Position numbers and translations under genes: made by a program. DNA of 64,000 nt from Sthenelais limicola. Lineage: Eukaryota > Annelida > Polychaeta > Phyllodocida > Sigalionidae. Each line of letters begins with the position of its first letter. Within the stretch, counting starts at the first letter, position 1. The notes beneath the pieces are model-generated. The model had not been told where the DNA came from. It did not search any database and saw only the letters and a program-made list of their open reading frames with translations. Shown here in pieces: positions 1 through 16,190 of the stretch. The stretch spans positions 114,650,169 through 114,714,168 of the forward strand of contig OW804097.1 in the NCBI GenBank assembly GCA_942159475.1, written 5' to 3'.

Positions 1-848
<848 letters not shown>

Positions 849-859
849 TCATATGCTTT

Positions 860-1060
860 GAGTGAGTGAGTGAGTGAGTGAGTGAGTGAGTGAGTGAGTG
901 AGTGAGTGAGTGAATGAGATTGGTTGCTTTACGCCCTTATCAACACATTTAAGATGGTTATATCAAGGGCGGGAGAGCTGAGAGGGAGGCAGTTTATGAT
1001 CATACCCAGGAAATAGAGATAGAGAAGAAGGGAGACAGAGACAGAGAAAAGAGACAGAAA
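860..1060 (+). repeat. TGAG microsatellite plus one family D unit
   Basis: A TGAG tetranucleotide run (860-917) leads into GATTGGTTGCTTTACGCCC and the rest of the dispersed family D unit, then its usual tail with CATACCCAGGAAATAGAGAT and a GA-rich end. The same order recurs at 43195-43720 and 60648-61290. Confidence 0.85.
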
Positions 1061-1371
1061 GGCACTTGATTGTTTACCCTAAAAAATACCCTTCAAGCGT
1101 AGTACTTTCTTTCACATATTTTCTGTTTGGTTTGTTATAATGTCTTTGTTTCTTTCATAATTTATAACCTAAAATCTGTAAAGTAGCCAGAGGCAACGCA
1201 CGAAGACACCCGTGTAGGACATAATGCGTTTTTTCTTTTCTCGTATACATGTACCTTTGATACCTTTGAATGTGTTAGGCCTTAAATGAAATAAAAAAAA
1301 AATAAAAAAAATTTATAACACCATGGACGATAATAAGTGAAAGGATTCGGGCAGGTCCTCCAAATATAAAA

Positions 1372-1560
1372 GTGATGTGTTTCAGGGAAATGAGTCATAA
1401 GTCGCAAAATTGATATTTTTCAAGTGTTTTTTCTATTAGATCTCTTTATTGAAATGTTCTGATTCTTAAGAGGGTTTAGTACCTTATGAATGCCTTATGA
1501 ATCCATGTTACAAATTCCAGGGCATTGTATCAAATATATCTATGCGTTTTGTCTATAAGG
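1372..1560 (+). mobile_element. family C MITE, truncated copy
   Basis: The 5' part of family C, with GTGATGTGTTT and ATGAGTCATAAGTCGCAAAA, then the family's internal sequence to about 1555. The other terminus is missing. Confidence 0.75.
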
Positions 1561-1719
1561 GGTAAAATCGACCAATTGACAATAGCCATTTCTTATGATC
1601 AACAAACGACATAGACCCTTTATTACAGCAACAAAAGGACATGGGATTATGGGGACAAGGGACAAATGCTCATTCTTAGAGTGACAAATCGACACAGGAC
1701 CCCCCCCCCCATTAGGAGC

Positions 1720-1930
1720 CCTAATAGGAGAGGGGGAGGGGGAGGGAAAAAAGAGGGAGGAGAGAGGGGAGGGAGAGAAAGCAGGGAGGTGGAGCATGAG
1801 GAAGAGGGGAAGGGGGGGGGGGGGGAAATCAGAGATGGGGTTGAGAGAGAAAAACAGGTATGAAAGACAAGAGGAGGGGCCAAAGGGAAAAGAGGGAGAG
1901 GGGGAAGTGTGGGGAGAGAGGGTGACCGTC
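1720..1930 (+). repeat. GA/G-rich purine array
   Basis: A purine-rich low-complexity tract (GGAGAG variants with a poly-G run near 1815) between the last two visible kinase exons. Long frames on both strands here are composition artefacts. Confidence 0.85.
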
Positions 1931-1973
1931 CGGAGGACAGGTACTTTGCTAGTTTTATATAAAAGGAAATCTA

Positions 1974-2189
<216 letters not shown>

Positions 2190-2538
2190 TCAGCTCTACC
2201 TCGTTTGGAAAAGTACAATGGAAAAATATGGGAATATGGGCAGCACGGATAGAACAATGTCAATGGAAAAATATTAAAGGTAAATGTCAGCGTTTAATCA
2301 ACAAAGAAGGAATCATGGATTTTTTTTAAACTTTGGATTTAGAAAGAACATGGTTGGGGGAATCCAGAAAGCCAATGAAAACCATATGTCATTGGATTAG
2401 TTTTTATTTCAGGGACCAGTGAAATTTACTACCATGAACTGGAATTTGTGAAGTTCACAACCTTTTTGCCAACTTCACACCTTTTATGCCAAATAAAGAA
2501 TCATCTTGTCTTATCTTATGAGCAAGAATGGAACATTA

Positions 2539-3282
<744 letters not shown>

Positions 3283-3519
3283 GGGTGAAGTTACCAGAAA
3301 ATGTACAATTCACTTTCACCAATCCCGGCAAAAAAAACCCAAATTTCAGACGAAAATAAAATTCAAAATACAGTTTAACCTAACCAAACAGATTGCTAGA
3401 ATGAATGCAATGCCGAATATACTCGAATTTACCTTGTATTGATCAAATTGCAGCCTAATTTAGCAGAATTTACTAAATGTGTTGATTTGCAAATTGTACA
3501 TTTTCTGAAAATCTGACCC
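3283..3519 (-). mobile_element. family A MITE
   Basis: Full-length copy of the most abundant element in the window. One end begins GGGTGAAGTTACCAG and the other finishes TTTTCTGAAAATCTGACCC. Internal landmarks are AACCTAACCAAACAGATTGC and GCCTAATTTAGCAGAATTTA. Family A has ~28-bp terminal inverted repeats, is ~235 bp long and has no coding capacity. Confidence 0.88.
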
Positions 3520-3771
3520 TTTAATCCATCTTTTGTTACCTCTAATTTATTTCTATGAAAAGGATAATTCTCCCTTCCTCAGTGTAATCTTTTAAACAAT
3601 GAGATAAGTGACCCCGGCAGCGGGTCAGCAGAGTTTCCCAATAATCTAATCCCATAAAGTGTTAATCCTTTAACTCCAGTGATAACCCACTTTATATAAT
3701 AACCCACTCAACAGATAAGATACTTCCTCGGAATCCAATTGAATTTGACAATTTTGAGGAAATTTGGTTAT

Positions 3772-4188
3772 ATATGTGATGTGTTTTAGGAAAATGAGTC
3801 ATAAGTCGCAAAATTGATATTTTTCAAAGTGTTTTTTTCCCATTAGATCTCTTCATTGAAATGGTCTGATTCTAAGAGGGTTTAGCACCTATAGTCATAT
3901 GAATCCATGTAACAAATTTCAGGACATTGCATCAAATATATCTGTGTTTTGAAGGCCTTCATATGGGGTATATTTAGTAACTTTACTGGTAATTACTTAT
4001 CTAGAAACATTGCAAACTTTTTTTTTTTCAAACATAAAATATAAAACTTAAAATATAGAAATACTTATTAGGTGTCCTAGTGTTTACTATCATTGGAATC
4101 AGCTTGATCCCCTCTTTTCAAATATGGTGATATCTCAAAATCCATATTTTGTGACTCATGACTTATTTTCCTAAAACGGATCACATAT
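3772..4188 (+). mobile_element. family C MITE, full copy
   Basis: About 417 bp with ~40-bp terminal inverted repeats. The left end reads GTGATGTGTTTTAGGAAAAT followed by GAGTCATAAGTCGCAAAA, and its reverse complement, with ACGGATCACATA at the tip, closes the right end. There is no open frame of note. Other full copies are at 10264-10680 and 48936-49319. Confidence 0.88.
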
Positions 4189-4389
4189 TGGATCTATAGA
4201 CCCAGGGAATGTAATATACATATGAAAATAAATGTGGGTATGAAACAATATTCAGGAGACTCAAAACAAATCACAGAATTTATCTATGAACACAGCTGTA
4301 TTGGGTCAAAGCTCTGACTTTTTAAAGTCATTTTTTCTAAATTTTGAGGTAATTTGCTAGAGAAGAATAGTTTATAATGAAGACTGAAA

Positions 4390-4610
4390 CCGTCAGGAAA
4401 TGTACAATTGGCAGCTCTACAAATCGAGTAAATTCTGCCAAATCAGACTGAAAAATTATAAATACCAGGTATGTCTGAGTATATTTGGTATTGCCTGGAT
4501 TGAACAATCTGTTCTGTTATGGAGAACTCTATTTTTAACCTCATTTAGTCTTAAATTTGGGATATTTGAGAGGATTGGTGAAGGTGAATTGTACATTTTC
4601 TGGCGACTTA
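4390..4610 (+). mobile_element. family A MITE, diverged ends
   Basis: CAGGAAATGTACAATTGGCA at the left and GAATTGTACATTTTCTGGCG at the right bracket the usual internal sequence. The outermost TGGGTCAG tips have decayed. Confidence 0.8.
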
Positions 4611-4617
4611 AACTCTC

Positions 4618-6214
<1,597 letters not shown>

Positions 6215-6449
6215 GGGTCAGATAGTCAGAAAATGTACAATTGGCAGCTCTACACATTTAGGAAACAATGCTAAATTAGGCTGAAAAATAATGAATACCG
6301 GGTATATCTGAGTATATTTGGTACCGCCTTCATTAAAAATATCAGTTCTGTTATGTTAAACTGCATTTTGAAGCTCATTTTTGTCTTAAATGTGGGTTAT
6401 TTGAGAGGATTGATGAAGGCGAATTGTACATTTTCTAAATATCTGACCC
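6215..6449 (+). mobile_element. family A MITE
   Basis: Full copy starting GGGTCAGATAGTCAGAAAAT and ending ATATCTGACCC, with the usual GGCAGCTCTACACATTTAG and TTGAGAGGATTGATGAAGG landmarks. Confidence 0.9.
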
Positions 6450-6956
6450 ATATGTAACTTTATTTAAACGAATCAAGCACGCTTCCTTCCCCCGTTCAAG
6501 CTACCATGCAACTGAAGAACGTCACATTCTTCAGACGTGGGTTACTAAGACGTCATTCGTACCCTTGGTGATGTCATGGTGACGTCAACAAGGGGTGCTC
6601 TGGTTACTTGGATATCGCATCCAAGCCGTATTAACCTCATTATTTATTTTAAATGTAACTTTTTTGTAATAAATTTTATTGGGTCAAGTTACAAATTCAT
6701 GCTATTTTCATAGAACCCATTAAAATTGTCCGTCATTGTTACAATAGTTTCAATAAATTTTTTAAGTAATTTGAATATATTTGACATCGGTTTTAAACAT
6801 AATTAACATCAAGTTCGAATAGTTAACATTAGAGACACTATATACTAATATACTAGACACAATATGGAAGTTTTTTTAAGAGTTTTCCTCCTATTAGACA
6901 ATAATAAAAAAAGCTATAGGAATACTAAATTTCACATCCAACTTTAATATATATAT
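6450..6956. other. intron, no feature recognised
   Basis: AT-rich intron sequence. Two GACGTCA-like palindromes (about 6548 and 6580) are the only short motifs noted; there is no open frame. Confidence 0.5.
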
Positions 6957-8010
<1,054 letters not shown>

Positions 8011-9125
8011 TTAAAGGCAAACGCTACTATCTAGTGGAAAATGAAAATAAATGTCATTTTTCTGAAACTTTAGTATTTGATTCTTGAAGTGTTTCTGGTC
8101 ATAAGGATGGAAAAAAATCATTGGGTCGCCGTGCTCATTTTTGAATTACAGTGCTTCAAAATTTGGCATCTCAAAAGTACCAATGACAACCAAAAAGGGG
8201 GCCCATTTTGCAGTACCTCAACTTCATAGTTCATATTTACTATTTATATTCACTCAATTTAAGTAAAATTAACAGTTTTAGAGAGAGTATTATTTGGCCA
8301 ATAATTCTATGCCTCTTTTCTATAGGGTGCATTGTTATTTTTATTTTGAAAACAACAAATATATAATGTGAATTTTAAATTAAAAACTCGAAAAAACTCA
8401 ATTTTTTTCACCATTTTTATAAAAACAATTTTTTTTCCTCCCCAGTGAAAATAAATGTCATTTTTCTGATTCTTTAGTATATGATTTTTGAAGTATTTGT
8501 GTTCTTAAAACTGAAAAAAAATTAATGGGTCACCGTGCTAGTTTCTGAATTATGGGGCTTTGAAACATGGCTGACAACCCAAAAATCTGCTGCTTTCAAA
8601 GTGTTCTATGTTTCCTAAACATGTCTATTTCAGACAGCTACAATTATTTTTTTAATGTGATGACATACATTTTTTTCCCTATATTTGTGTAGAATATTAC
8701 CTGCACTATATGTGTAGAAAATTCTGGGACATTTAGAGTATCCATTTTTGTTTTATTCCCAAAACCGTGAAAGGAAAATGCAGCATTTCCCAATAGGCTT
8801 GCATGCTAATTGGGTACAACTGAGAGTACCCATAGCTAGCTCTGTTTCCCAAACATGTCTATTTCAGACAGCTATAAAAAAAAATCGAACGCGATGACAT
8901 ATATTTTTTTTCCTTTTTATCTGTAGTATATAACCTGAACTGTATGTGTAGAAAATTTTGGGACAGTAGGAGTAGCCATTAATTGTTTGTTTTATTCTAT
9001 AAAATGTGACAAAATGGGCCGTTTCCTCATAGACTGCAATGCTAAAGGAATAGTGCGTAAAATGCCCGTAGATTTGGTATATGGTAAAGGGGGGCGGGGC
9101 AGTGAATAGTAGCGTTTGCCTTTAA
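8011..9125. mobile_element. family J non-autonomous DNA element (1.1 kb)
   Basis: TTAAAGGCAAACGCTACTAT at the left is matched by ATAGTAGCGTTTGCCTTTAA at the right, an inverted repeat of about 20 bp. Inside, two pairs of diverged direct repeats are visible: ATTTTTCTGA.TCTTTAGTAT (8056 and 8460) and AAACATGTCTATTTCAGACA (8617 and 8857). This suggests the element arose by internal duplication. There is no coding frame, so it would depend on a transposase elsewhere. Confidence 0.72.
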
Positions 9126-9385
9126 TATAATGCCCAGACCTCATCAGGTAATAAACACTTGATAAGGTGGTTCCGGGCTATGTTATATAAACCAAGATAT
9201 TCGTAATTAACAATTTCCGTCAAGTTTTAGTTTTTAATTATTATTTCGTGTATTTTGTCTTTTTCTTTATTAGATTATAGTAATACTTTAGCAATCGTGC
9301 CAGAGGTAACGCATGAGAGTAGGATATTTGCGGGGGTTTTTTTTCTGTGTATCTTGATTTTTAAATGTGATAGGCCTTAATTTTA

Positions 9386-9652
<267 letters not shown>

Positions 9653-9660
9653 TCATTAAT

Positions 9661-9894
9661 GGGTCAGATTTTCAGAAAATGTATAATTCAACTTCACCAA
9701 TCTTCTCAAATAACCCAAATTTCAGACGAAAATTAAGTTCAAAATACAGTTCAACCTAAGCAAAAAGATTGCTAGAATCAATAGAATGCCAAATATAGTC
9801 GAATTGATCTAGTATTGACCAGATTGCAGCCTAATTTAGCAGAATTTACTAATGTGTACAGCTGCCAATTGTACATTTTCCCAAAATCTGACCC
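9661..9894 (-). mobile_element. family A MITE
   Basis: Full copy, GGGTCAGATTTTCAGAAAAT to TTCCCAAAATCTGACCC, in the opposite orientation to the next copy. About 34 bp of preceding host sequence (9627-9660) is repeated after it (9896-9929). Confidence 0.92.
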
Positions 9895-9929
9895 ACAGGA
9901 GACCGTTAGAACAATGCTTCTTAATTAAT

Positions 9930-10163
9930 GGGTCAGATTGTCAGAAAATGTACAATTGGCAGCTCTACACATGTAGTAAATTCTGCTAAATTAGGCTGGA
10001 AAATTATGAATACTGGGTATATCTGAGTATATTTGGTATCGCATTGATTTAAAGTATCAGTTCTGTTATGTTAAACTGCACTTTGAAGCTCATTTCTGTC
10101 TTAAATGGGGGTTATTTGAGAGGATTGGTGAAGACGAATTGTACATTTTCTGAAAATCTGACC
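9930..10163 (+). mobile_element. family A MITE
   Basis: Full copy, GGGTCAGATTGTCAGAAAAT to TTTTCTGAAAATCTGACC, only 35 bp from the preceding copy and preceded by the duplicated host sequence. Confidence 0.9.
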
Positions 10164-10263
10164 ATATTGTATGTGTGTTCGTACTCGGGCGGTCTTTGTG
10201 TATTGGAGAGAAACTTGGTAAACGCCAACCAGCCAAACATCCTAGCTAAGGTAGTCTAATAAA

Positions 10264-10680
10264 ATGTGTGATGTGTTAAAGGAAAATGAGTCACAAGTCG
10301 CAAAATTCATACATATTTCAAAGGGTTTTCATCACAAGATCGCTTTGTTGAAATGTTCTGATTTTCTTAGGGTTTAGCACTTATAGTCATATCAATCCAT
10401 GTACCAAGTTTCTGGACATTATATAAAATATATTCTTGCGTTTTGAAGGCCTTGGTATGGAGTATATTTAGTTACTTTACTGGTAATTACCCATATAGAA
10501 ACATTGCAAACTTTTTTTTTCAAAATTAAAATATCAAACTTAAATTATAGAAATACATATAAGTTGGCCGAGTGTTTACTATCATTGGAATCAGTTTGAT
10601 CTCCTCTTTTGAAATATGGTGATATCTCAAAATCCATATTTTGCGACTTATGGCTCATTTTCCTAAAACGGATCACATAT
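10264..10680 (+). mobile_element. family C MITE, full copy
   Basis: The left end GTGATGTGTTAAAGGAAAAT and the right end CCTAAAACGGATCACATAT form the family C inverted termini; length 417 bp, as in the copy at 3772-4188. Confidence 0.88.
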
Positions 10681-11130
10681 GGGGTCCATGAGGAAAATCC
10701 ATGATTGGGATAATATAGTATAATGGAATATCAAACATTTGCTGGTAGCCTCAACTGTTATCATATAGAACTCACCATTAAATGGGAGCAGAAAACACAT
10801 AATTTCACAAAAATACTCATTATCATTGTTTTGTAACGATTCGTCAGTGGATTTGTTTAGAATGAGTATGAAAACGAAAATTAGAATTAAATTGTGTGTT
10901 TAGTCATTGAGTCATTGTACGTGCACTGTAACTGTAGCTAACGATGTTAGTGAAATGATTCTATGTTCACTCTGTGTTGTTAGTGAATTGGTCCTCTATT
11001 CTAATATGCAGATATCTCAGCAATGGGTTGCCTACAGGTTGTTACCTATACATACAAAAAAAGAATAAATAAATAAAAAAAAAGTATGGGTTAGGTCGTC
11101 AGAAGATGTACAATCGGCAGGTCTATACGG

Positions 11131-11300
11131 GCGAAGTCACCAGAAATCGGTTTCCTGGCCTAGGACCCAGCGTTTTAATGGGAATATAATGACTTTTTGC
11201 GGTCTTAATGGAATTATAATGGCACTTTGCGGTTTGAGGCGAGAAGCTTTCCCTTCGTTTGAAGGGACTCTCTCAACTTTGGGCCTAGAGTCACCAACTT
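11131..11300 (+). mobile_element. family E element, partial
   Basis: Contains ATCGGTTTCCTGGCCTAGGA, GACTTTTTGCGGTCTTAATG and GAAGGGACTCTCTCAACTTT, ending GGGCCTAGAGT. It interrupts a family A fragment starting near 11090 (GGTCGTCAGAAGATGTACAA). Confidence 0.75.
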
Positions 11301-11460
11301 TGATTATGAGATAATTCAGACCTGGCCAAACACCAACCCTCTTCAAAAGACTCCATACAACAACAAGCCCAGAGTGTATCGGCGGGGAAAAATACAGCAA
11401 AACAAGCCGCATGAGTTGGTACTCTGGATCCCCCATGGACATAAAATGATGAAATTATAT

Positions 11461-11692
11461 GGGTCAAATTTTCAGAAAATGTAGAATTGGCAGCTGTACA
11501 CATTTAGTAAATTCTGCAAAATTAGGCTGCAAATTGGTCAATACTAGGTAAATTCTAGTATATTCATTGCAGTGATTCTAGCAATCTGTTTGGTTAGGTT
11601 GAACTGTATTTTGAACTTTATTTTCGTCTGAAATGTGGGTTATTTGAGAGAATTGGTGAAGTTGAATTATACATTTTCCGAAATTCTGACCC
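11461..11692 (+). mobile_element. family A MITE
   Basis: Full copy, GGGTCAAATTTTCAGAAAAT to TTCCGAAATTCTGACCC, with TATA before the tip and TATT after it. Confidence 0.9.
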
Positions 11693-12129
11693 ATATTCCA
11701 AGTTCTCATGTGAGATAACATAGGGGATAGCGTGGGGGGTGTCAGAGCTCATGTGTATACATCATGACATCCAATGTTTACCCCCTTGACTTAAAAACCT
11801 GGGCATTATGTCTGCATTACATGTGGATTAACTTTTCATTTCTGTATGGGTTGGAAAACAGAAGTTGGGTCAAGCCAAAAATAATAGTAATCTTTTCAAA
11901 GAATACAAAAGAGTGAGTTAACTTATTGAAACACGATTCCATTACATGAGAATTAGAATGCGAATGTAATGCTACATTGATGTATTGATCTTACATAAGG
12001 TCTTGTAATCCATTTTTCTTTCCTATATTAGAAAGTGCCTCAGATCATCAGCCTGAGATGAGATGAGATGAGTTACCAAGTACCAAGGCATTTTGGCACT
12101 TTGGTCATTTTGCATTGGCCAAAGCTCTA
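11693..12129. other. intron, no feature recognised
   Basis: No exon or clear repeat family; only a short GAGAT run (12056-12072). Confidence 0.5.
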
Positions 12130-12480
12130 ATAGGGGATTTACATGCCTCACTGCGCATGTCTATTACAGTGCATGCTGGGATGGATTCAGTTCAAATCTG
12201 ATATACAAATATTTGCCAACATTTTTATGGAAATTTGCAAGGATATTTTCACTAATATCGTAGCTTGTGTAAATGATCTATAAAAACCAAATGCATGATG
12301 GGAAAGACGAAATCTTGTGTTATGGAAACGTGTAAAACACATGGCTATTTACATGTGATCCCTGTTAGATATTCCATGCTGAACATGATATGTTTTCTAC
12401 CATTTTTACACTGTATCATTAGTCCAATAATAATTCCAGGCGAATCCAAATTTAATATGGCCGCTACACAATCCTCCTAA
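12130..12480 (+). mobile_element. family B MITE
   Basis: Starts TAGGGGATTTACATGCCTCA, with CACTGCGCATG, GTGCATGCTGGGATGGATTC and, towards the right, CCATGCTGAACATG. It ends with a decayed AATCCTCCTAAT. Family B is defined by inverted tips of the form TAGGGGAGTTGCATG. Confidence 0.78.
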
Positions 12481-12526
12481 TGAAGCCACACTTTGGGCCT
12501 CCCACTAGATCTCTAGTAGAATTTAA

Positions 12527-12736
12527 GCCTGGGTTCCACTGCCGCGCTACTTCTCCCGCTACTGCTCCCGTTTCCTTGCTCCCGCTACTTTAGAAGTAAT
12601 GGGAAGTAGCGGGAAGAAGCCGTTTCAAATCAAATATGTTAGAATTGAAGCGGCTACCTCCCGCTACTTGCTCCCGCTTCTAAAAGTAGCTGAAACAAAG
12701 AAGCGAGAGCAGTAGCCGGCCAGTGGAACCCAGCCT
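12527..12736. mobile_element. family M foldback element
   Basis: GCCTGGGTTCCACTG at the left pairs with CAGTGGAACCCAGCC at the right. The interior is rich in CCCGCTACT/AGTAGCGGG sub-repeats on both arms. About 210 bp, no coding capacity, single copy here. Confidence 0.8.
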
Positions 12737-12849
12737 CTATTAGAGCTTTTACGGTAAGTTAGGTTGTTTAGATCCACAGGTCCTACTTATACTGAACATT
12801 AAACAAGAAACCTAACCAAATCTCCAAGGCCTTCAAAAAAGGGAAATCA

Positions 12850-12925
12850 CAGAAGTCTAGGCTCACAGTGTGAGGCTTTCCCTCAGTTTGGAGGGACTCT
12901 CTCAACTCTGAGCCTAGACTACAAT
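12850..12925 (+). mobile_element. family E fragment
   Basis: GTCTAGGCTCACAG, then CCTCAGTTTGGAGGGACTCT and TCTGAGCCTAGACT: two termini of family E with most of the interior missing. Confidence 0.65.
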
Positions 12926-13066
12926 GTAGAGCAGTAATCATTAACGATAGAACAAGAGGAAGAAATAAGAAAGAATGAAACGGAAGGGAAAGATTGCCTC
13001 CTACAGTGTCAAAGAAATGAAATCGATTTGTTGTCATTTTAACTTGTGATAACACTGGAAAGAATA

Positions 13067-13176
13067 AAGGGCTGGTCCACTAAGCCGATACTCATGCGAT
13101 TCTCACAAAATGTTGTGCAAAAGAGTCCTCTGCGGCGCAAAATCGCATGAGAATCGGCTTGGTGGACTAGGCCCTT
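13067..13176. mobile_element. family L foldback MITE (110 bp)
   Basis: The arms AGGGCTGGTCCACTAAGCCG and CGGCTTGGTGGACTAGGCCCT are inverted copies running nearly to the centre. The flanks read TAA on both sides, the 3-bp TWA-type duplication typical of PIF/Harbinger elements, so I place it there by inference. Confidence 0.82.
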
Positions 13177-13759
13177 AATGTGTTCTGTTTTCTTCTGACA
13201 CTTCAGGGTTTTTGTGTTGAAGAATACTCAATTATCCATCCAACTGTCTGCTAATAAGTGTTTTTGTTTGTTTTTGTTTTAATTTTTTATTCCATTTAAA
13301 GGCCGAGTCATTAATTCGATTTATAACTTGCATGAGATTTACCTTCTCTTTCCACTTGCTAAATAAAAACCCACTCGCAAGAAAGGAGTTGGCAAGGAGA
13401 CACATAAATAAAATGGATTTAAATACATTAAAAAAGGTGGTATTGTCTTTCAGAGAACCCAATGCACCACTATCCTCGTAATATGATATTTTCCTCTTTA
13501 AAAGAACCATTGTGAAGAGAAATTGGTTCAAATTACATCAGCGAAACAAAAGTAATCCCATTATGCTTTTTCTAAAGTAAAATATTTTTTGAATAAACAA
13601 ATCCAATTGTTTAACTTTGCCCTTATTGAAAAGTAACTTTAACTGACATTTGAACATAATAAGTTGGATGAACTTGAGTGAATGGTTTGTTGTGTAGAAA
13701 AGCTATGCCTATATATATATATACAACAGCTGCCTGCATTGCCCTTCAAGTGCCCTCAG
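13177..13759. other. intron, no gene recognised
   Basis: AT-rich; frames of up to 99 codons occur on the minus strand but show no recognisable family and no plausible splice partner. Confidence 0.5.
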
Positions 13760-14147
13760 AGTCCAGGCCCAAACCCTGAGATCAGATAATTAACGAGAGT
13801 CGTGATATTTTTTTTTTTTTAAACGTGTAGTTAGAGATGTAGTTACAGAAGGTTTGTTTGGAAGAGCTGTCTGGGACAGAGAATAAAAACTGATCTTCAT
13901 GTAGAAAGCTTTTATCACTGTCTGTACAACAAAATGGAAATAAAGTTTCTTATATATATATATATATATATAAGAACGGTGGGTCAATAATTGGACGCCT
14001 ACTTCGCTAATCGGTTTCCTGGACTAGGCGTTCTCATGGGAATATGATGACTTTTTGCGGTCTTAATGGAATTAAAATAGCAAGTTGCAATTTGAGGCCA
14101 GAGGCATTCCCTCCGTTTGAAGGGACTCTCATCTTAGGGCCTAGACT
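13760..14147 (+). mobile_element. family E element, near full
   Basis: Begins GAGTCCAGGCCCAAACCCTG and ends TCTTAGGGCCTAGACT, the family's inverted tips (AGTCTAGGC/GCCTAGACT). Internal landmarks are ATTGGACGCCTACTTCGCTA and GACTTTTTGCGGTCTTAATG. An AT dinucleotide run (13951-13972) lies inside. Confidence 0.72.
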
Positions 14148-14511
14148 ACCTCACGCCCTCACACTATTTTAAATTGTCACTTTTGGACACAAAGAAACCT
14201 TTGTATCGCATTTATCGAGTGCAAATAAATAATATGTTGAACTGAATTGGATATCATGGAATACAGCATTTGCATCGCAGCAATGAGGGGTCCCTATGTT
14301 TCTTTTCAAGGCCAATTCAGTGATTTTCATTGAGTTCATATCAATCACAGTTTTATTCATTTTCATTTCAGAGATTTTTCAGAGCCTTATTGACGGGACA
14401 GGGGGTTATATTAATGTAGTTATTGTTGTACTAATGATGTATTTAACTAGTTTTATATTCAGATTTTATATCAAAAACGGTTTTACTAGCTGAGAATGGA
14501 GCTTCAATAGC

Positions 14512-14727
14512 ATAACTGCACTAGAGGAAAACGGCGGCGACAACTTGTTTTGTTGCCCACTAACATCAGTTCATTTCATGTTTGCAATGAAAACGCAAAT
14601 GGAGGAGTGTCAGATGTGTTGCTACATTCTCTGGAAACTGTTGTTTCTGTATGGATATTTGTTGCAACAAATTAGTGGGCAACAAAATTTGTCGGCGCCG
14701 TTTTTCTCCCTAGTGGAGTCGCCCCAT
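14512..14727 (+). mobile_element. family H MITE
   Basis: Left arm GCACTAGAGGAAAACGGCGG with TTGTTGCCCACTAA, right arm TTAGTGGGCAACAAAATTTG with CGGCGCCGTTTTTCTCCCTA. About 216 bp with ~45-bp inverted ends. The second copy is at 17223-17442. Confidence 0.87.
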
Positions 14728-14836
14728 AAGATAGTCCATGTAGAATTTATGATTATAATTATTATTAAAAGAAAGGACAGGTGTAAGACTAACTGACTGG
14801 GGGCAGCTGGTTGTATATGCAGATATAGTGAGAAGA

Positions 14837-15657
14837 CAGTAAAACCTCTAGTTGTGGACACCTCGTCAATCAGGACACTTCCCTATTAAGGACAATTTGG
14901 GTGCTTGACTGTGCATTTCCCTTATAGGGATACTAAGTAGTCCACGCCAGTGAGTTTTGAGGCGTGACACTGCACCTGTTTGTTGACAGGAAGTGTAAAA
15001 CTCCCATAGGCTTAGCATTGCACACATAATTATTCCTAGCATCACTTCAAAAGATCGTAACAATTCTGACGACCAGATTTATCCTTCTATAGTTAAAGCA
15101 TTTCAATTGTGACCAACAGAACCTTTAAACCTTTAACGGAGCGATGGGGATACTTATTGCCTGCAATGCTAAGTCTATGGGGATAGTTTATTACCAGTCA
15201 ACACAATGGTGCAAGTGCATGCCTCAATGTTGTTAAATTACTCACTCCTGCCATGACACTTATACACCCTATTATTATATGCGCATTCCATATGAGAGGT
15301 GCTATAAGGGGGGTGCTATAAAAATATTCATATAGTATGCGCACTATATGAACTACTTCGTCACCAAGTCGGCCACTTTTATGCACTTTTATGCACCAAG
15401 TTTTATGCCCATATAATAAATACAGAATGGAACTTGCCTGCAATAATCGAAAAATTTATTGGACTTGATTTGTCCACATTTATATATATATAAGCACTCT
15501 GCCTACGGTAACGTGCTTATATGGACGAATCCAATAAATTGTTTATTATTGCTGACTCGTTCCATTCTCTCTATGTATAGTGTCACCTCTTCAACCCAGA
15601 CACCTCACAGTTGATCCCAGTCCCTAGGGTGTCCATTATAGAGAGGTTTGACTGTAG
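14837..15657. mobile_element. element with pogo/Tigger-like ends
   Basis: Left tip ACAGTAAAACCTCTAGTTGT then GGACACC; right tip, read inverted, ACAGTCAAACCTCTCTATAA then TGGACACC. Ends of this form are known from pogo/Tigger-type MITEs (family knowledge). A family K foldback (15270-15600) lies inside. No transposase frame remains. Confidence 0.6.
15270..15600 (-). mobile_element. family K foldback element
   Basis: AATAATCGAAAAATTTATTG and CAATAAATTGTTTATTATTG are opposed arms around GCACTCTGCCTACGGTAACG. On the left, GTGCTATAAAAATATTCATA and ATATGAGAGGTGCTATAAGG match sequence beside the two K copies at 54990-56175, so the family is longer than the palindrome. Confidence 0.75.
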
Positions 15658-15660
15658 TAT

Positions 15661-16190
15661 ATAGTCTGTCTGAAAAATAGTTGACACAGGATTCCTTAGT
15701 CCCTTTAAGAAAGAAAAGGGAGGACGTTTGACTTCAAACCTTTGCCCTTTAAGAAAGAAAAGGGGGGACGTTTGACTTCAAACCTTTGCCCTTTAAGAAA
15801 GAAAAGGGGGGACGTTTGACTTCAAACCTTAGCCCTTTAAGAAAGAAAAGGGGGGACGTTTGACTTCAAATCATTGCCCCCTTGTGTTTGCTATTGACTA
15901 TGGCCATATATACAGCTGTATTGTATTGCGCTGCCTCTGTTCCATGTGCAGCAGCTGTTGTTTTGCTTAGATGGAAGGAAGAGCTGATTATACTGGCCCT
16001 GTTTCTCCATGGTTGCAATAAGTGGCTCGCTGGACAAAGGTCTTATTCATAAATAGAAGTAAAAAATCCCTCACTTATCCCTCTTCTTAAAGGGTCTTTG
16101 ACATAAATAGAAGTAAAAAATCCCTCACTTTTCCCTCTTCTTAAAGGAACTAAGGAATCCCATGTCAACTACTTTTCAGACAGACTATAG
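15661..16190. mobile_element. family F element with internal ~43-bp tandem repeat
   Basis: Inverted ends ATAGTCTGTCTGAAAAATAG and CTTTTCAGACAGACTATAG, each followed inward by a GTTGACA and TCCTTAGT block. Four units of CCCTTTAAGAAAGAAAAGGG plus GACGTTTGACTTCAAACC (about 15702-15875) expand the left sub-terminal region. Copies also lie at 31655-32001 and 43994-44680. Confidence 0.83.

Noticed and set aside
12295..12480. 61-codon + strand ORF
   Set aside because: Lies wholly within a family B MITE; other copies do not keep the frame.
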